In this document: positions 17,207-26,644 of the stretch, in pieces
Position numbering within the stretch: position 1 is the first letter of the stretch
How the letters are laid out: every line of letters starts with the position of its first letter
Origin: DATHTS01 sp965219305
GTDB taxonomy: Bacteria; Acidobacteriota; Blastocatellia; Pyrinomonadales; Pyrinomonadaceae
Assembly (NCBI GenBank): GCA_965219305.1
Contig: OZ244725.1
Location: 558,001 to 622,000, forward strand
Reading direction: 5' to 3'
Length of the DNA: 64,000 bases
Position numbers and translations under genes: made by a program
Notes under the pieces: model-generated
Told to the model about the DNA's origin: nothing
Seen by the model: only the letters and a program-made list of their open reading frames with translations
Databases searched by the model: none

Positions 17207-19486
17207 ATGGCAGATATTGACAGATATAAAGATAAGTTCAGCGAAAGCGGACAGAGAGTTTTGGAGCAGGCGTTGGATGAATCCAAGCGGCGCGACCAGA
17301 ATTATATAACTATCGGACATATCTTAAACGCTTTGACTGTCGAAGAGCCGGAGCTTTTCGACGAAACGATGCGCGATCTATCTATTGACCCGCGCACGGT
17401 AAAAATGCTGATCGAGCGGCGAATCGAAGCCGCCACTCAGCATACGGGCAGAGGTTTCCGCATCGCCAGCGAAACTACTGATTTATTTAAAAGAGCGATG
17501 GAACGCGCACGCGCTCAAGGTCGCCGCGTGATCGAAGCGAGCGACATTTTTTACGTTCTTTCAAACGACGAACGCAGTTTATTGAATGAAGTTTTGCGTA
17601 ATTTGGGAGTGCCGCCCGACGACGTGGCGCAAACCGCCAGAACGCGGATTCGCCGTCGTGAAAAAGAAGCCGAAAGAGTTCGCAAGAAATACGAATTGCC
17701 CTCGTTTTTGCGGCATTTTGGAGTTTCTTTGAACAAACTCGCGCATCAGGATAAATTATCGCCGACGATCGGACGCGACAAAGAAATTCATCAGATGATG
17801 GAAATTTTGTCGCACCGCGAACGCTCGAATTCACCGATGCTCGTCGGCGAACCGGGAGTCGGAAAAACGGCGGTCGTCGAAGGTCTTGCAAGAATGATCG
17901 AACTCGAACCGGACAAAGTTCCCGAACGTCTGCGAAATTCGCACATCGTGCAGTTGCAGATGGGCGGACTGGTCGCCGGAACGATGCTTCGCGGAATGTT
18001 CGAAGAACGCATCAAGGGAATTATTGACGAGGTTAAAGAAAAAACCGACATCATTCTTTTCATTGACGAAGCGCATACGATAATCGGCGCGGGTTCGGCG
18101 ATGGGAACGACTTCAGATGCCGGAAATATGTTCAAATCTGCGCTTGCACGCGGCGAACTGAGAATCATCGGCGCGACGACGATCACCGAATATAAAGAAT
18201 ATATCGGCGAAGACGAAGCGTTGGCGAGACGTTTCAGAATGGTTAAAGTCGCCGAACCGACGATTGATGAAACCAGAGAAATTCTGTTCGGTCTGCGTCC
18301 GCGTCTGGAGAAAAATTATTCGGTTAAAATTCAGGACGAAACCATAAATATGGCTCTTGAAATGTCGCCGAAATATATTCGCAATCTGCATCTGCCGGAC
18401 AAAGCGATCGGTTGGCTCGACACGGCTTCGGTCAAGGTCGAGATCAACGAACCTTCTTCGATGATCGTTAAGCCGGAACATATCATTGACGTTATTTCGC
18501 AGGAATCGCGCATACCGAAAGATATGATCTACCGCGATACGTCGGATCGTTTTTCTTTGATGGAAGAAGATTTGGCAAAACGTGTGATCGGTCAGAAAAA
18601 CGCGGTCAAAGCGGTTGCGGAAAGACTTCGCTTGAACAAAGGTCCGCTCAAAGAAAATCATTACGCGCCCGACGGCGTTCTGCTTTTCCTCGGACCGACG
18701 GGCGTTGGAAAAACCGAACTTGCAAAAGCGGTTGCCGAATTTATGTTCGGCGACGAAGAGAAAATGGTTCGCATTGATATGAGCGAATACGGTGAAGGCA
18801 CGGTCGGCATCGAGAAACTTATCGGAATGCCGCGCGGAATCGTCGGCAGTGAACGCGGCGGGATTTTGACCGAACAATTACGGGAAAATCCTTATACGGT
18901 TCTTCTGCTCGATGAAGTCGAAAAAGCCAATCCGTATTTGATGAATATCTTTTTGCAGGCATTCGACGAAGGCTGGTTGACCGACGGACGCGGAAAGAAG
19001 GTTTATCTTTCGGACGCAATCGTTATTATGACATCGAATCTCGGTTCGGAAAGTTTCAAAAAATACGAGAAACCGCTCGGTTTCGGTATGAAGTCGCTCG
19101 GCGATATGAAAGCGATAAAAGGCGACGTGATGAAAGCCGCCGAAAATCGTTTTTCGCCGGAATTCCGTAATCGAATTGACGAGATCGTCGTGTTTTCGCC
19201 GCTCGTGATGGACGAGGTGAAACAAATTGCTCAAATCTATCTCGGCAAAATCAAAAAGCAGATGGAACGCAGCGGAAAGTTTATTGAAACGACCGACGCG
19301 GCTCTCGATCTGTTGACGGAAAAAGGTTTTAGCCCGTCATACGGAGCGCGTTTCTTAAAACGCACGATTGATCAGAAAGTTAAACTCCCGATCACGAGTG
19401 CGTGGAAAACCGCGACGAAATTTAAAATTGATGCCGAAGACGGTGAAATTGTTGTTAAACCGGAAGATGCTTTCAGTTTGAATTAA
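17207..19486 (+). CDS. ClpA/ClpC-type AAA+ unfoldase, ATP-binding subunit of Clp protease
   Basis: A 759-residue double AAA+ protein. It has a Clp N-domain (1-150), a first Walker A GEPGVGKT (about 220) with LFIDEAHTIIGAG, and a second Walker A GPTGVGKT (about 500) with LLLDEVEKANP. It lacks the long ClpB middle domain. An LGF tripeptide (KPLGFGMKS) sits just before the FSPEFRNRIDEIVVF block, where ClpA and ClpX carry their IGF/L ClpP-docking loop. Hence it probably feeds ClpP. An AAGAGG lies 7 bases before the ATG. No clpS or clpP nearby. Confidence 0.9.
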   Translation: MADIDRYKDKFSESGQRVLEQALDESKRRDQNYITIGHILNALTVEEPELFDETMRDLSIDPRTVKMLIERRIEAATQHTGRGFRIASETTDLFKRAMERARAQGRRVIEASDIFYVLSNDERSLLNEVLRNLGVPPDDVAQTARTRIRRREKEAERVRKKYELPSFLRHFGVSLNKLAHQDKLSPTIGRDKEIHQMMEILSHRERSNSPMLVGEPGVGKTAVVEGLARMIELEPDKVPERLRNSHIVQLQMGGLVAGTMLRGMFEERIKGIIDEVKEKTDIILFIDEAHTIIGAGSAMGTTSDAGNMFKSALARGELRIIGATTITEYKEYIGEDEALARRFRMVKVAEPTIDETREILFGLRPRLEKNYSVKIQDETINMALEMSPKYIRNLHLPDKAIGWLDTASVKVEINEPSSMIVKPEHIIDVISQESRIPKDMIYRDTSDRFSLMEEDLAKRVIGQKNAVKAVAERLRLNKGPLKENHYAPDGVLLFLGPTGVGKTELAKAVAEFMFGDEEKMVRIDMSEYGEGTVGIEKLIGMPRGIVGSERGGILTEQLRENPYTVLLLDEVEKANPYLMNIFLQAFDEGWLTDGRGKKVYLSDAIVIMTSNLGSESFKKYEKPLGFGMKSLGDMKAIKGDVMKAAENRFSPEFRNRIDEIVVFSPLVMDEVKQIAQIYLGKIKKQMERSGKFIETTDAALDLLTEKGFSPSYGARFLKRTIDQKVKLPITSAWKTATKFKIDAEDGEIVVKPEDAFSLN

Positions 19487-19522
19487 AAGTTTGACAGAAT
19501 TTTCCTGTTAAAACCAGCGAAT

Positions 19523-19569
19523 AAAAAAGGTTTTATAATGTCGTTCGGCGACATTATAAAACCTTTTTT
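19523..19569. terminator. Bidirectional intrinsic terminator between the Clp ATPase and mtnP
   Basis: A perfect 21-bp inverted repeat (19523-19543 and 19549-19569) with a 5-base loop. The A-run and T-run at its ends serve both strands. It sits exactly between two convergent genes. Confidence 0.93.
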
Positions 19570-19595
19570 TTACAGATTTAAATTTGCAGATTATA

Positions 19596-20477
19596 TTATC
19601 GGTTAAGATTATATTTCCCGATAATTGCATCCAGATTTTTCGCCGTTTCCTTATTCCAATGTTCGGGCTGCGTAAAGATCGCATTTTTTGTCGCGCCTTC
19701 AAACGGATTCGGTGTGGACTTTTCGTTCACACGCTTTACGGCTTCTTTCAAAACCAACTGCGCGTTGCGGACGTTTTTCTGCAAGTAACCGATGACCATT
19801 TCGACCGAAACCGAATCGTGTTCTTCGTGCCAGCAATCGTAATCGGTAACAAGCGCGAGCGTCGCATAAGCGATTTCGGCTTCACGCGCCAGTTTCGCTT
19901 CCTGCAAATTCGTCATCCCGATAATGTCCATTCCCCACGAGCGATAGACGTTCGATTCGGCTTTCGTCGAAAACGCCGGACCTTCCATACAAATATAAGT
20001 TCCGCCGCGATGGACTTTTAGATTTTCGACGGTTTTGCAAGATTCTTCCAAAATGTCGCCGAGTTCCTCGCAAACCGGATGCGAAAACGTGATGTGTCCG
20101 ACGATTCCGTTGCCGAAAAACGTGGATTCTTCGGCGCGTGCGCGTGTCCGGTCAAAAAATTGATCGGGAATCACAAAATCCGTCGGCGCGTATTGCTCCT
20201 GCAAACTTCCGACCGCTGAAACCGATAAAATATAATCTACGCCAAGCAATTTCATCGCATAAATATTCGCCCGAAAGGGAAGTTCCGTCGGCGTTAATAA
20301 ATGCCCGCGCCCGTGACGCGGCAAAAACGCTACGCTCACGCCTTCGAGTTCGCCGATAATAAACGAATCCGAAGGTTTCCCGAACGGCGTATCAACCGCC
20401 AATTCCCTGACATTTTCCAATTCCGGCATCTGATACAAACCGCTGCCGCCGATGATTCCTATTTTTACTTGTTCCAT
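19596..20477 (-). CDS. mtnP: S-methyl-5'-thioadenosine phosphorylase
   Basis: A 293-residue purine phosphorylase of the MTAP class. It splits methylthioadenosine, the by-product of polyamine synthesis, into adenine and 5-methylthioribose-1-phosphate. It shows the phosphate loop GIIGGSGLY, RHGRGHLLTPTELPFRANI, and MEGPAFSTKAESNVYRSWG followed by IIGMTNLQEAKLAREAEI, with the DYDCW motif of MTAP. Length is typical. Start ATG at 20477 with an AAGAAAA just upstream. A strong terminator follows the stop. Confidence 0.95.
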   Translation of the reverse strand: MEQVKIGIIGGSGLYQMPELENVRELAVDTPFGKPSDSFIIGELEGVSVAFLPRHGRGHLLTPTELPFRANIYAMKLLGVDYILSVSAVGSLQEQYAPTDFVIPDQFFDRTRARAEESTFFGNGIVGHITFSHPVCEELGDILEESCKTVENLKVHRGGTYICMEGPAFSTKAESNVYRSWGMDIIGMTNLQEAKLAREAEIAYATLALVTDYDCWHEEHDSVSVEMVIGYLQKNVRNAQLVLKEAVKRVNEKSTPNPFEGATKNAIFTQPEHWNKETAKNLDAIIGKYNLNR

Positions 20478-20498
20478 TTTTTATTTTCTTTTTAAAAT

Positions 20499-21107
20499 TT
20501 ATTCCTCACAATAGAAATGCTTTGATACATCTAATAACTGACAATCCGCAAACCTTAAATTCTCAAATTTATAAGGTTTTAGCAATTCTTGAATTTGATT
20601 CGGTAATTTTGAAAAATTTAAAGGTTCACTTGGTATGGATTTTAATTCATAAGGAGTTTTCCGATACTTGTTGTTTTCGGCTTTATTATTTTGAAACCAG
20701 TAAATGTCTTGCGGGTCTTCAAAAATAAACAAACCTGTATTAGATTCTTTTGTCCAAAGTTTAACTTTCTCAGATGAAGGTTTTATTTCTTCCCGTAAAT
20801 TTTCCGGTATTTTTCCTGTCGTAATATCAGGTAAATTGTTAAAAAAGAGGTCTAAAATTTTGTTTGCTGACAAATCTTGAAAAAATATTTCGGGAATATA
20901 AGTTTCAGCCGCTTGAAATTCTGCCAGACTGCCTTCCGAATCAACTCCATACCAAGTAAAACAATCGTAAGCACTAAATATTTCCCAACGCTTTTGCCAA
21001 TCTTTCAAACTTAGATTCTGACTGTTATATTCATCTGCATATAGATTTGCATCGGCTTTTCCAAATAAATAATTCAAATTAACTTTTATTTTTTCAAGTA
21101 AAGTCAT
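20499..21107 (-). CDS. Hypothetical protein
   Basis: A 202-residue soluble, acidic protein with no signal peptide or membrane helix and no family I recognise. It is rich in aromatic residues, with blocks such as DCFTWYGVDSEGSLAEFQ, LFIFEDPQDIYWFQNN and LRFADCQLLDVSKHFYCEE. The middle resembles immunity-like SMI1/KNR4 folds only in a general way, so I do not assign it. It follows hicB by 6 bases on the same strand and could be cargo of the toxin-antitoxin operon. It is more AT-rich than mtnP. Confidence 0.65.
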   Translation of the reverse strand: MTLLEKIKVNLNYLFGKADANLYADEYNSQNLSLKDWQKRWEIFSAYDCFTWYGVDSEGSLAEFQAAETYIPEIFFQDLSANKILDLFFNNLPDITTGKIPENLREEIKPSSEKVKLWTKESNTGLFIFEDPQDIYWFQNNKAENNKYRKTPYELKSIPSEPLNFSKLPNQIQELLKPYKFENLRFADCQLLDVSKHFYCEE

Positions 21108-21113
21108 TTTGCA

Positions 21114-21323
21114 TTACATAAAAACCAATCTTCCTTTCGGTTCGGGAATTTGTCTTCCCAAATCCCGCGCCGTTTCGATCCATTCGTGAATAATAATTTC
21201 CACGTTTGCTAATGCTTGCTGATAAGTTTCGCCGTCCGCCATACAACCTGAAAGTTCGGGAACTTCGGCAATAAATGCTTCATCTTCTTTGCTCCAATAA
21301 ATAATAATTTCGTATTTACTCAT
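21114..21323 (-). CDS. hicB: HicB family antitoxin
   Basis: A 69-residue single-domain HicB with the partial RNase H-like fold: KYEIIIYWSKEDEAFIAEVPELSGCMADGETYQQALANVE. It lacks the C-terminal DNA-binding helix of longer HicB proteins, which is common for short forms. The ATG at 21323 is preferred because GGAGG lies 5 bases before it; the ATG at 21326 and a TTG at 21335 are alternatives. The start falls inside the hicA 3' end, which implies translational coupling and steady antitoxin supply. Confidence 0.9.
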   Translation of the reverse strand: MSKYEIIIYWSKEDEAFIAEVPELSGCMADGETYQQALANVEIIIHEWIETARDLGRQIPEPKGRLVFM

Positions 21324-21573
21324 CATTTCCTCCAAGCTTATATTTCAAAATCAAATTTCTTACCTGCTTAACTTGATACGCTTTAGATTTCGCGCCAATC
21401 GGCTGAATGTTAATAATTTCCTCTATGCCGTCTTTCGTGAAAATATGATGACTTCCTTTTATTCTTTCAGAAAATCCATAATTCTTTAACAATTTACACA
21501 AATCTTGAAATCCGATATTTGTATCCGACCTGCCGGATAATATTTGAGATTCGATTTTACCAAGTTTTGACAT
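21316..21573 (-). CDS. hicA: HicA family mRNA interferase toxin
   Basis: An 85-residue double-stranded-RNA-binding-fold toxin. The catalytic His is seen in GSHHIFTKDG, and the usual IQPIGAKSKAYQVKQVRNLI follows. HicA cleaves mRNA during stress and is neutralised by HicB, encoded 8 bases inside its 3' end. The N-terminal part (SDTNIGFQDLCKLLKNYGF) includes the conserved helix that bears the Gly-Phe turn. Slightly longer than the minimal HicA because of the first 15 residues. Confidence 0.92.
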   Translation of the reverse strand: MSKLGKIESQILSGRSDTNIGFQDLCKLLKNYGFSERIKGSHHIFTKDGIEEIINIQPIGAKSKAYQVKQVRNLILKYKLGGNDE

Positions 21574-21618
21574 AAAATTTTGAATGAAAATGTCATAACG
21601 TAAAAAAATCTTTCACTT

Positions 21619-23208
21619 TTAATTTGCTCCGGCTTTTTCTAATTCCTTGCGCGTGTCTTTATGATCGTTGTCAATCGCGTGCTGCAAAGCGGTTCTACCG
21701 TTTTTATCCGTTAAATTTAAATTTGCTCCGGCTTTTATCAACACTTTCAAAGTATTTCTCTTGCTGTTCGCCGCCGCCAGCATTAAGGCTGTTTCGCCTA
21801 AGTTGTTTTGAGCGTTTAAATTTGCCCGCGCACCGGCGAGTATTTTTGTTGCATCTTCTTGACCTTCCATCGCCGCCAGCATCAAAGGCGTGATGCCGTC
21901 TTCGCCGCCGCGCTTGTTTACGTCAACACCGGATTGAATAAGAAATTTGAGCGAATCTGTTTTATCGCCTCGTGCGGCAATTCGCAGTGCGTTATCGGTT
22001 TCGTTGCTGTCAGGCGAAATTCTGCCTTCGTTCATTAAAACGCGCATTGCATTTATGGAATTATAATAAGCCGCCGCTGTAAATGCGGTGTAACGGTTAT
22101 TGTCATAAAGTTTAATATTTGCACGTTCGCGCAAAAGGTAACTTACCGAATCTGATTTGTTGCTTATCGCCGCCCGCATCAACGCCGTCTGTCCGTTTTC
22201 ATTCCGGCTGTCAATATCAACATCGGCATCGAGCAAAAGCCGTAGAATGTCCGTGTGACCGTTGTAAGCCGCCGAACTCAGAGCGCGTTCGCCTTCGTCG
22301 CTGTCGGCACCGCGAAACGCTTCGTCGTTCATAATCATTTGGACGGTGTCGTATTGACCGCTTGCCGCCGCTAAAGAAAACGCCGATTCGCTTTTATTAT
22401 TACGCACGTTGAGATTTGCGCCGCCGCGTAATAACAAGCTGACGACTTGCGGAAAACCTTTCCACGCCGCGTAGATCAAAGCCGTATTTCCGTCGTTATC
22501 GCGCATATCAACCGTCGCGCCTTCGTATAACAGAATCCGCACGACATCAACCGAACCTTTCGTCGCGCCGAGCATCAGAGCCGTCTGTCCGGTCGGGTTT
22601 TTCTGATTAACGGCTTGCCCGCTGCGAAGCGCGTCCCGAACCGTTTGAGCGTTTCCGTCTAATGCCGCGTCGAGAAGTGAATATGCGGAACTTTGAGCCG
22701 ATTCGCTTTGCAGAATTTCAAATTCATTCGCCGCGTAACCTTTGCCCGCGTAACCGTAATTGCATTTATTATTTTGCAATCTTCCCGGTTGTTTCGAGCC
22801 GTCTTTCAAGATCGCGCGACAGATATAATAATCTTCATTTCTGCTTTTTCCGCCGATAATTGCGATATTATAGTCAATATCGTAACCGCTCCAGTAATAA
22901 TCATCGCCGGTTAAAATCTCGTAATTTGAAGAAGTATATTCTGTTGTTCCCCAATTATAATTGCATTTATCTCCGACGACTTTGCCGGGAAGCGTCGTGC
23001 CGTTGTGAACCGTCCGGCAAACATAAAGCACGGCTCCATTAGTGTCTTCGCCGCCCTTTACCGCATTTCGCGGAATGCGGTTATACTGCGGTTTAACCCA
23101 GTTCAAAGCGTTTTGGGCAAAAATTTGAGTTCCACCTAAAACAAATAAAATAGAGGCGAAAATCGCAAAAATGCGGTTTCTTACGTTAAAATTACGTTTA
23201 CATTTCAT
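21619..23208 (-). CDS. Secreted DM9 (DUF3421) and ankyrin-repeat protein
   Basis: A 529-residue protein with a signal peptide (IFAIFASILFVLGGTQIFAQ). Residues 38-165 contain two DM9/DUF3421 repeats (GAVLYVCRTVHNGTTLPGKV, CNYNWGTTEYTSSNYEIL; then YYICRAILKDGSKQPGRL, CNYGYAGKGYAANEFEIL). Residues 175-529 contain about ten ankyrin repeats (TALMLAA, ANLN patterns every 33 residues). DM9 proteins in oysters bind mannose-type sugars, so glycan binding followed by a protein-binding ankyrin stack is a reasonable inference for this exported protein. Transcribed away from the PP2C gene's end. Confidence 0.88.
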   Translation of the reverse strand: MKCKRNFNVRNRIFAIFASILFVLGGTQIFAQNALNWVKPQYNRIPRNAVKGGEDTNGAVLYVCRTVHNGTTLPGKVVGDKCNYNWGTTEYTSSNYEILTGDDYYWSGYDIDYNIAIIGGKSRNEDYYICRAILKDGSKQPGRLQNNKCNYGYAGKGYAANEFEILQSESAQSSAYSLLDAALDGNAQTVRDALRSGQAVNQKNPTGQTALMLGATKGSVDVVRILLYEGATVDMRDNDGNTALIYAAWKGFPQVVSLLLRGGANLNVRNNKSESAFSLAAASGQYDTVQMIMNDEAFRGADSDEGERALSSAAYNGHTDILRLLLDADVDIDSRNENGQTALMRAAISNKSDSVSYLLRERANIKLYDNNRYTAFTAAAYYNSINAMRVLMNEGRISPDSNETDNALRIAARGDKTDSLKFLIQSGVDVNKRGGEDGITPLMLAAMEGQEDATKILAGARANLNAQNNLGETALMLAAANSKRNTLKVLIKAGANLNLTDKNGRTALQHAIDNDHKDTRKELEKAGAN

Positions 23209-23310
23209 AATTAAAATTATTAAAGTTTTTTTTGCTGTGTAATTTATTGAATAATAAATTGTAATCCTAAAACATTTTAAGAATTTGAACTAATTGAAAT
23301 ATTCATAATA

Positions 23311-24825
23311 TTACTGTTGCGGTTCGTTTTTCGGTTGACTGTTTACATTTGTATTTGTTTCAACTTGATTCGGACTCAAAGCCTTTTTTATTTCATTTTG
23401 GGCAAACGGCGCATTAATTAAAGCCAGACCGAGAGCAATGTCGCTTTCCAAAACTTTTGCGTTCGATTTGTTCGCCAACGCCAGACGATCACGCGCTTCC
23501 GTAAAATGCGTTTTAGCTTCCTGATAATTTTCAGATAATAGATAAGCGCGTCCCAAAAGATAATGATCTTCGGCAGTTTCCTGCATTAAATCCTTATTTG
23601 CCTGAACATAAGCCGCCGGATTTGCATCAACCGTGCGTCGTCCTTCTTCAAACGAAGAAAAATCTATATTCGGCGATTTCATTTCGGTCAATTGCGGCGC
23701 AAGCGGTGGTATTTCCTGTTTATTTTGCCGGTTCCATAAATAAAATCCGGCAATTCCTAAACCTGCGCCGATAATCAATAAAAGCAGTGTACTGAGAAGT
23801 TTTCCAATTAAACTGCCGTCGTTATTTTCCGGCTCATAATTTCCGATGCCTGATGCCGTTGAATTTGTATCCAGAGGTTTTGTGATTTGACTCGAGGTTT
23901 CGGCGGCGGGAATCGTAATTCTGTTTTCATCCGTCGGTTTAATGCTTTTTAGATTCAATCTTTGCGTTTCTGTTTCTTGGTTACCGGCTGAATCAAAATT
24001 AACATCTCCAACGGATGAGGCGCGTGCCGCAGCAATTGTTGATTCTTCAAAATCGGCTGTGACGGCATCTTCGGATTCAGCCGGAATTTCACCGACTTTT
24101 ACGATAACGGCAGTCAAATTATCTTCCGCACCGCGTTGGTAGCAGACGTTTTTCAGATGTTCGCAAATAGTTGCAGGCGAACTTTCCAATCTAAGAAAAT
24201 CACGTAATTCCTGGTCCGAAATATGTCTCGTAATGCCGTCGGAACAAAGTAAAAAGGCAGTTTTCGCGCCGACCATTATTGTCTTCAAATCAACTTCAAC
24301 GTCAATTTCTGCGCCGAGAGCGCGGCTGATGACGTTTTTGCTCGGATGATTTTCGGCTTGTTCGGGTGTCATTCGTCCGGCACGGACTTCTTCTTCGACA
24401 ACCGAATGATCTTGTGTTTCGCGGAAAAGATTTCCGTTTTCGTCCAGACGATAGACGCGCGAATCGCCGACGTGACCGATTGTAGCAATGTTCCCTTCGA
24501 GATGCAGCGCGACGATTGTCGTTGCCATTGTCGAAAGTTGTTCCAATTCGTGCGACATCTGATAAATGGATTCATTGGCGCGTTCGATGGCGAGTTTCAT
24601 CATATCTTCGGCATCGCCGCCGCCGAGATTAACAAACGCTTCGCCGACGATTTCCATCGCCATCTGCGACGCGACATCTCCGGCTTGCGCTCCGCCAACA
24701 CCATCGGCAACGGCGAAAATCCCCATCTTTCTGTTTTCCAAATATGAATCTTCATTCTGCGGTCGCTTCTCGCTCAAACCGCGATCTGAAATTGCCGACG
24801 AATTTAACTGAAAATTGTTTTCCAT
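23311..24825 (-). CDS. PP2C-type Ser/Thr phosphatase with membrane helix and TPR-like tail (PstP-like)
   Basis: A 504-residue protein phosphatase. Residues 10-245 are the metal-dependent PP2C domain with RPQNEDSYLE, FAVADGVGGAQAG, GHVGDSRVYRL, LLCSDGITRH and AEDNLTAVIVKV. A 90-residue linker precedes one membrane helix (LLSTLLLLIIGAGLGIAGFYLW). The C-terminal 110 residues outside the membrane resemble a TPR pair (DHYLLGRAYLLSENYQEAKTHF). This matches PstP/Stp, which reverses Ser/Thr kinase action on cell-wall enzymes. It is last in an FHA-PBP-RodA-PP2C gene row, 106 bases from rodA. Confidence 0.9.
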   Translation of the reverse strand: MENNFQLNSSAISDRGLSEKRPQNEDSYLENRKMGIFAVADGVGGAQAGDVASQMAMEIVGEAFVNLGGGDAEDMMKLAIERANESIYQMSHELEQLSTMATTIVALHLEGNIATIGHVGDSRVYRLDENGNLFRETQDHSVVEEEVRAGRMTPEQAENHPSKNVISRALGAEIDVEVDLKTIMVGAKTAFLLCSDGITRHISDQELRDFLRLESSPATICEHLKNVCYQRGAEDNLTAVIVKVGEIPAESEDAVTADFEESTIAAARASSVGDVNFDSAGNQETETQRLNLKSIKPTDENRITIPAAETSSQITKPLDTNSTASGIGNYEPENNDGSLIGKLLSTLLLLIIGAGLGIAGFYLWNRQNKQEIPPLAPQLTEMKSPNIDFSSFEEGRRTVDANPAAYVQANKDLMQETAEDHYLLGRAYLLSENYQEAKTHFTEARDRLALANKSNAKVLESDIALGLALINAPFAQNEIKKALSPNQVETNTNVNSQPKNEPQQ

Positions 24826-24835
24826 AATTTTTAAG

Positions 24836-24870
24836 AGTTTAGAGTCTGTAGTCCAAAGTCCAAAGTCTTT
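24836..24870. repeat. Heptanucleotide tandem repeat, 5 units, upstream of the PP2C gene
   Basis: Five successive 7-base units that all begin AGT on the plus strand (AGTTTAG, AGTCTGT, AGTCCAA, AGTCCAA, AGTCTTT). The array ends 11 bases from the PP2C start codon at 24825 (minus strand). Confidence 0.7.
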
Positions 24871-24931
24871 TTATGTCCTGACTTAGTTTATAGTTTTAAT
24901 CGGCGTAAAATCCAATAACGGTTGTAAAAAG

Positions 24932-26629
24932 TTAAGTCATTAACTTTGGATCTTTGGACAACGGACTCTGAACTTCCTCGATAAGCGCGTCAATTTTGTT
25001 GCGGTGCGAAAACGCCATCAGCATTCCGAGCATCACGAAGCTCGTTATCAAACTGAAACCGCCGTGGCTGACGAACGGCAAAGTAATTCCCGTCATCGGA
25101 AGTGCGCGCGTAATTCCGCCGATATTGACCAACGCCTGAAATCCGATAAATGCGGCGAGTCCGACACAGCATAATTTGCTGAACATATCGCGCGAATCGA
25201 GCGCGGTGCGAATTCCCGCGCTGACGAAAACTATCAACGCCAAAATCAACATTAATCCGCCGAAAAGTCCAGTTTCTTCGCCGATCGCCGCGTAAATATA
25301 ATCCGAATCGGCGACGGGAATAAGTTCGACAAAACCGAGTCCCAAACCGCGTCCGGTCGTGCCGCCGGAATTTAAACCGAATGTCGCCTGCGCCGGTTGA
25401 AACGCGAGAATGTCGAACCACGCATCAACGTTGATTGATCTTTGCAGATTCGGATCGTCTTCGAGCATCTGCGGCAGTTCGGGATTTTTCTCGACGAGCT
25501 TTTTGTAATAATTATCGTAATCGGATTTCCACCAATCAGTTTCCGGTGTCGGCGGATCAAAACCGTCGAGCCACAAGTGAAATCTCTGCTGAATTCTGTT
25601 CGGCAAAACTGTTTTGACGGGTTTCGCCAATGTCGGTAAAAGCGGAATTTTTTCCTGTTTATTTTCCGGCAATGCGCCGACGACCAAAATCGAAACTAGC
25701 AAAACGACGCTTCCGATCAGCACAACTCTCTGCGGCAAACGACGCACGGCGATAAAATAAAGCGTGATATAAACCGCGCTGAAAACCATCATTTGCCCGA
25801 AATCTTTTAAAACAAAAAACGGCACAAACGGCAAGATCGCCATAAAAACGAGCGGCACGACATCTTTCGCACGCGGAATTCCCCAATATGTCCGCGCCAG
25901 ATTTTTATACAAAACTGACAAAACCGCCGCGAATCCGATGAGAAACGGAATTTTCGACGGTTCCCAAGGTGTCATATTCGAGATTGATTTGCCCGCGCTC
26001 GACGTGATCGCCGCGAGCATCAGCGGAATCAGCGTCAGCAAAACTATCAGAAAACCGTTTTTCTGCAAAAGCGTCAAAACATCTTCGCGCCGGAAAAGAA
26101 AGATCGTCACGCCGAAACCGATAAACGCGAGAATCGGGTTGACGGTATTTCCCGAAAGAAAAACGTCGGACAAATCTTCATTCGCCGGACGCGGTTTTTC
26201 GGCGGAAAGATCAACCGGCGACGGCGGCGTGGCGGGAAGTCCCATAATTTGTTTCTTTTCCGCCGAATAATTTTCCTTAATATAGTGCATCTGAAGCGTC
26301 TTGATCTTCGCCTGACGCGCTTCGGATTTGTTTTGTCTCGACGTATATTCGGGATCGCTGAAAAGTCTGTATTGAAACGTTAAACCGATCGAAAATAAAA
26401 GAACCGCCGATGTATATAGCGTCCAGTTTCCTTTGAATTTCAAAACGCGCGACAAAATTATCGGAATGATTGTTAAAATCACGAGCAGAAAAACATTTCG
26501 TCCGCCCGTCACCCAAGAAGTTTCGTAACCGCGAATCAGCGCGCCGTAATAAATGGAATAATGGCTGATCGCCGTGATAACGACGATGGCAAGAAGTATT
26601 AAAAAATGAACTGATGCGCGGTTTTGCAT
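24932..26629 (-). CDS. FtsW/RodA/SpoVE family peptidoglycan polymerase
   Basis: A 565-residue SEDS protein, the glycosyltransferase that polymerises lipid II in partnership with a class B PBP. Multiple hydrophobic helices and the family signatures GGTTGRGLGLGFVELIP, YIYAAIGEETGLFGG and LPFVSHGGFSLI are present. A hydrophilic insert of about 75 residues (near 105-180) and a long loop of about 100 residues in the second half (QRFHLWLDGFDPPTPETDWW...) make it larger than E. coli RodA. It lies 15 bases after the pbp gene, so the cognate pair is encoded together. Confidence 0.92.
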   Translation of the reverse strand: MQNRASVHFLILLAIVVITAISHYSIYYGALIRGYETSWVTGGRNVFLLVILTIIPIILSRVLKFKGNWTLYTSAVLLFSIGLTFQYRLFSDPEYTSRQNKSEARQAKIKTLQMHYIKENYSAEKKQIMGLPATPPSPVDLSAEKPRPANEDLSDVFLSGNTVNPILAFIGFGVTIFLFRREDVLTLLQKNGFLIVLLTLIPLMLAAITSSAGKSISNMTPWEPSKIPFLIGFAAVLSVLYKNLARTYWGIPRAKDVVPLVFMAILPFVPFFVLKDFGQMMVFSAVYITLYFIAVRRLPQRVVLIGSVVLLVSILVVGALPENKQEKIPLLPTLAKPVKTVLPNRIQQRFHLWLDGFDPPTPETDWWKSDYDNYYKKLVEKNPELPQMLEDDPNLQRSINVDAWFDILAFQPAQATFGLNSGGTTGRGLGLGFVELIPVADSDYIYAAIGEETGLFGGLMLILALIVFVSAGIRTALDSRDMFSKLCCVGLAAFIGFQALVNIGGITRALPMTGITLPFVSHGGFSLITSFVMLGMLMAFSHRNKIDALIEEVQSPLSKDPKLMT

Positions 26630-26644
26630 TAAAGTTTTAAAAAT

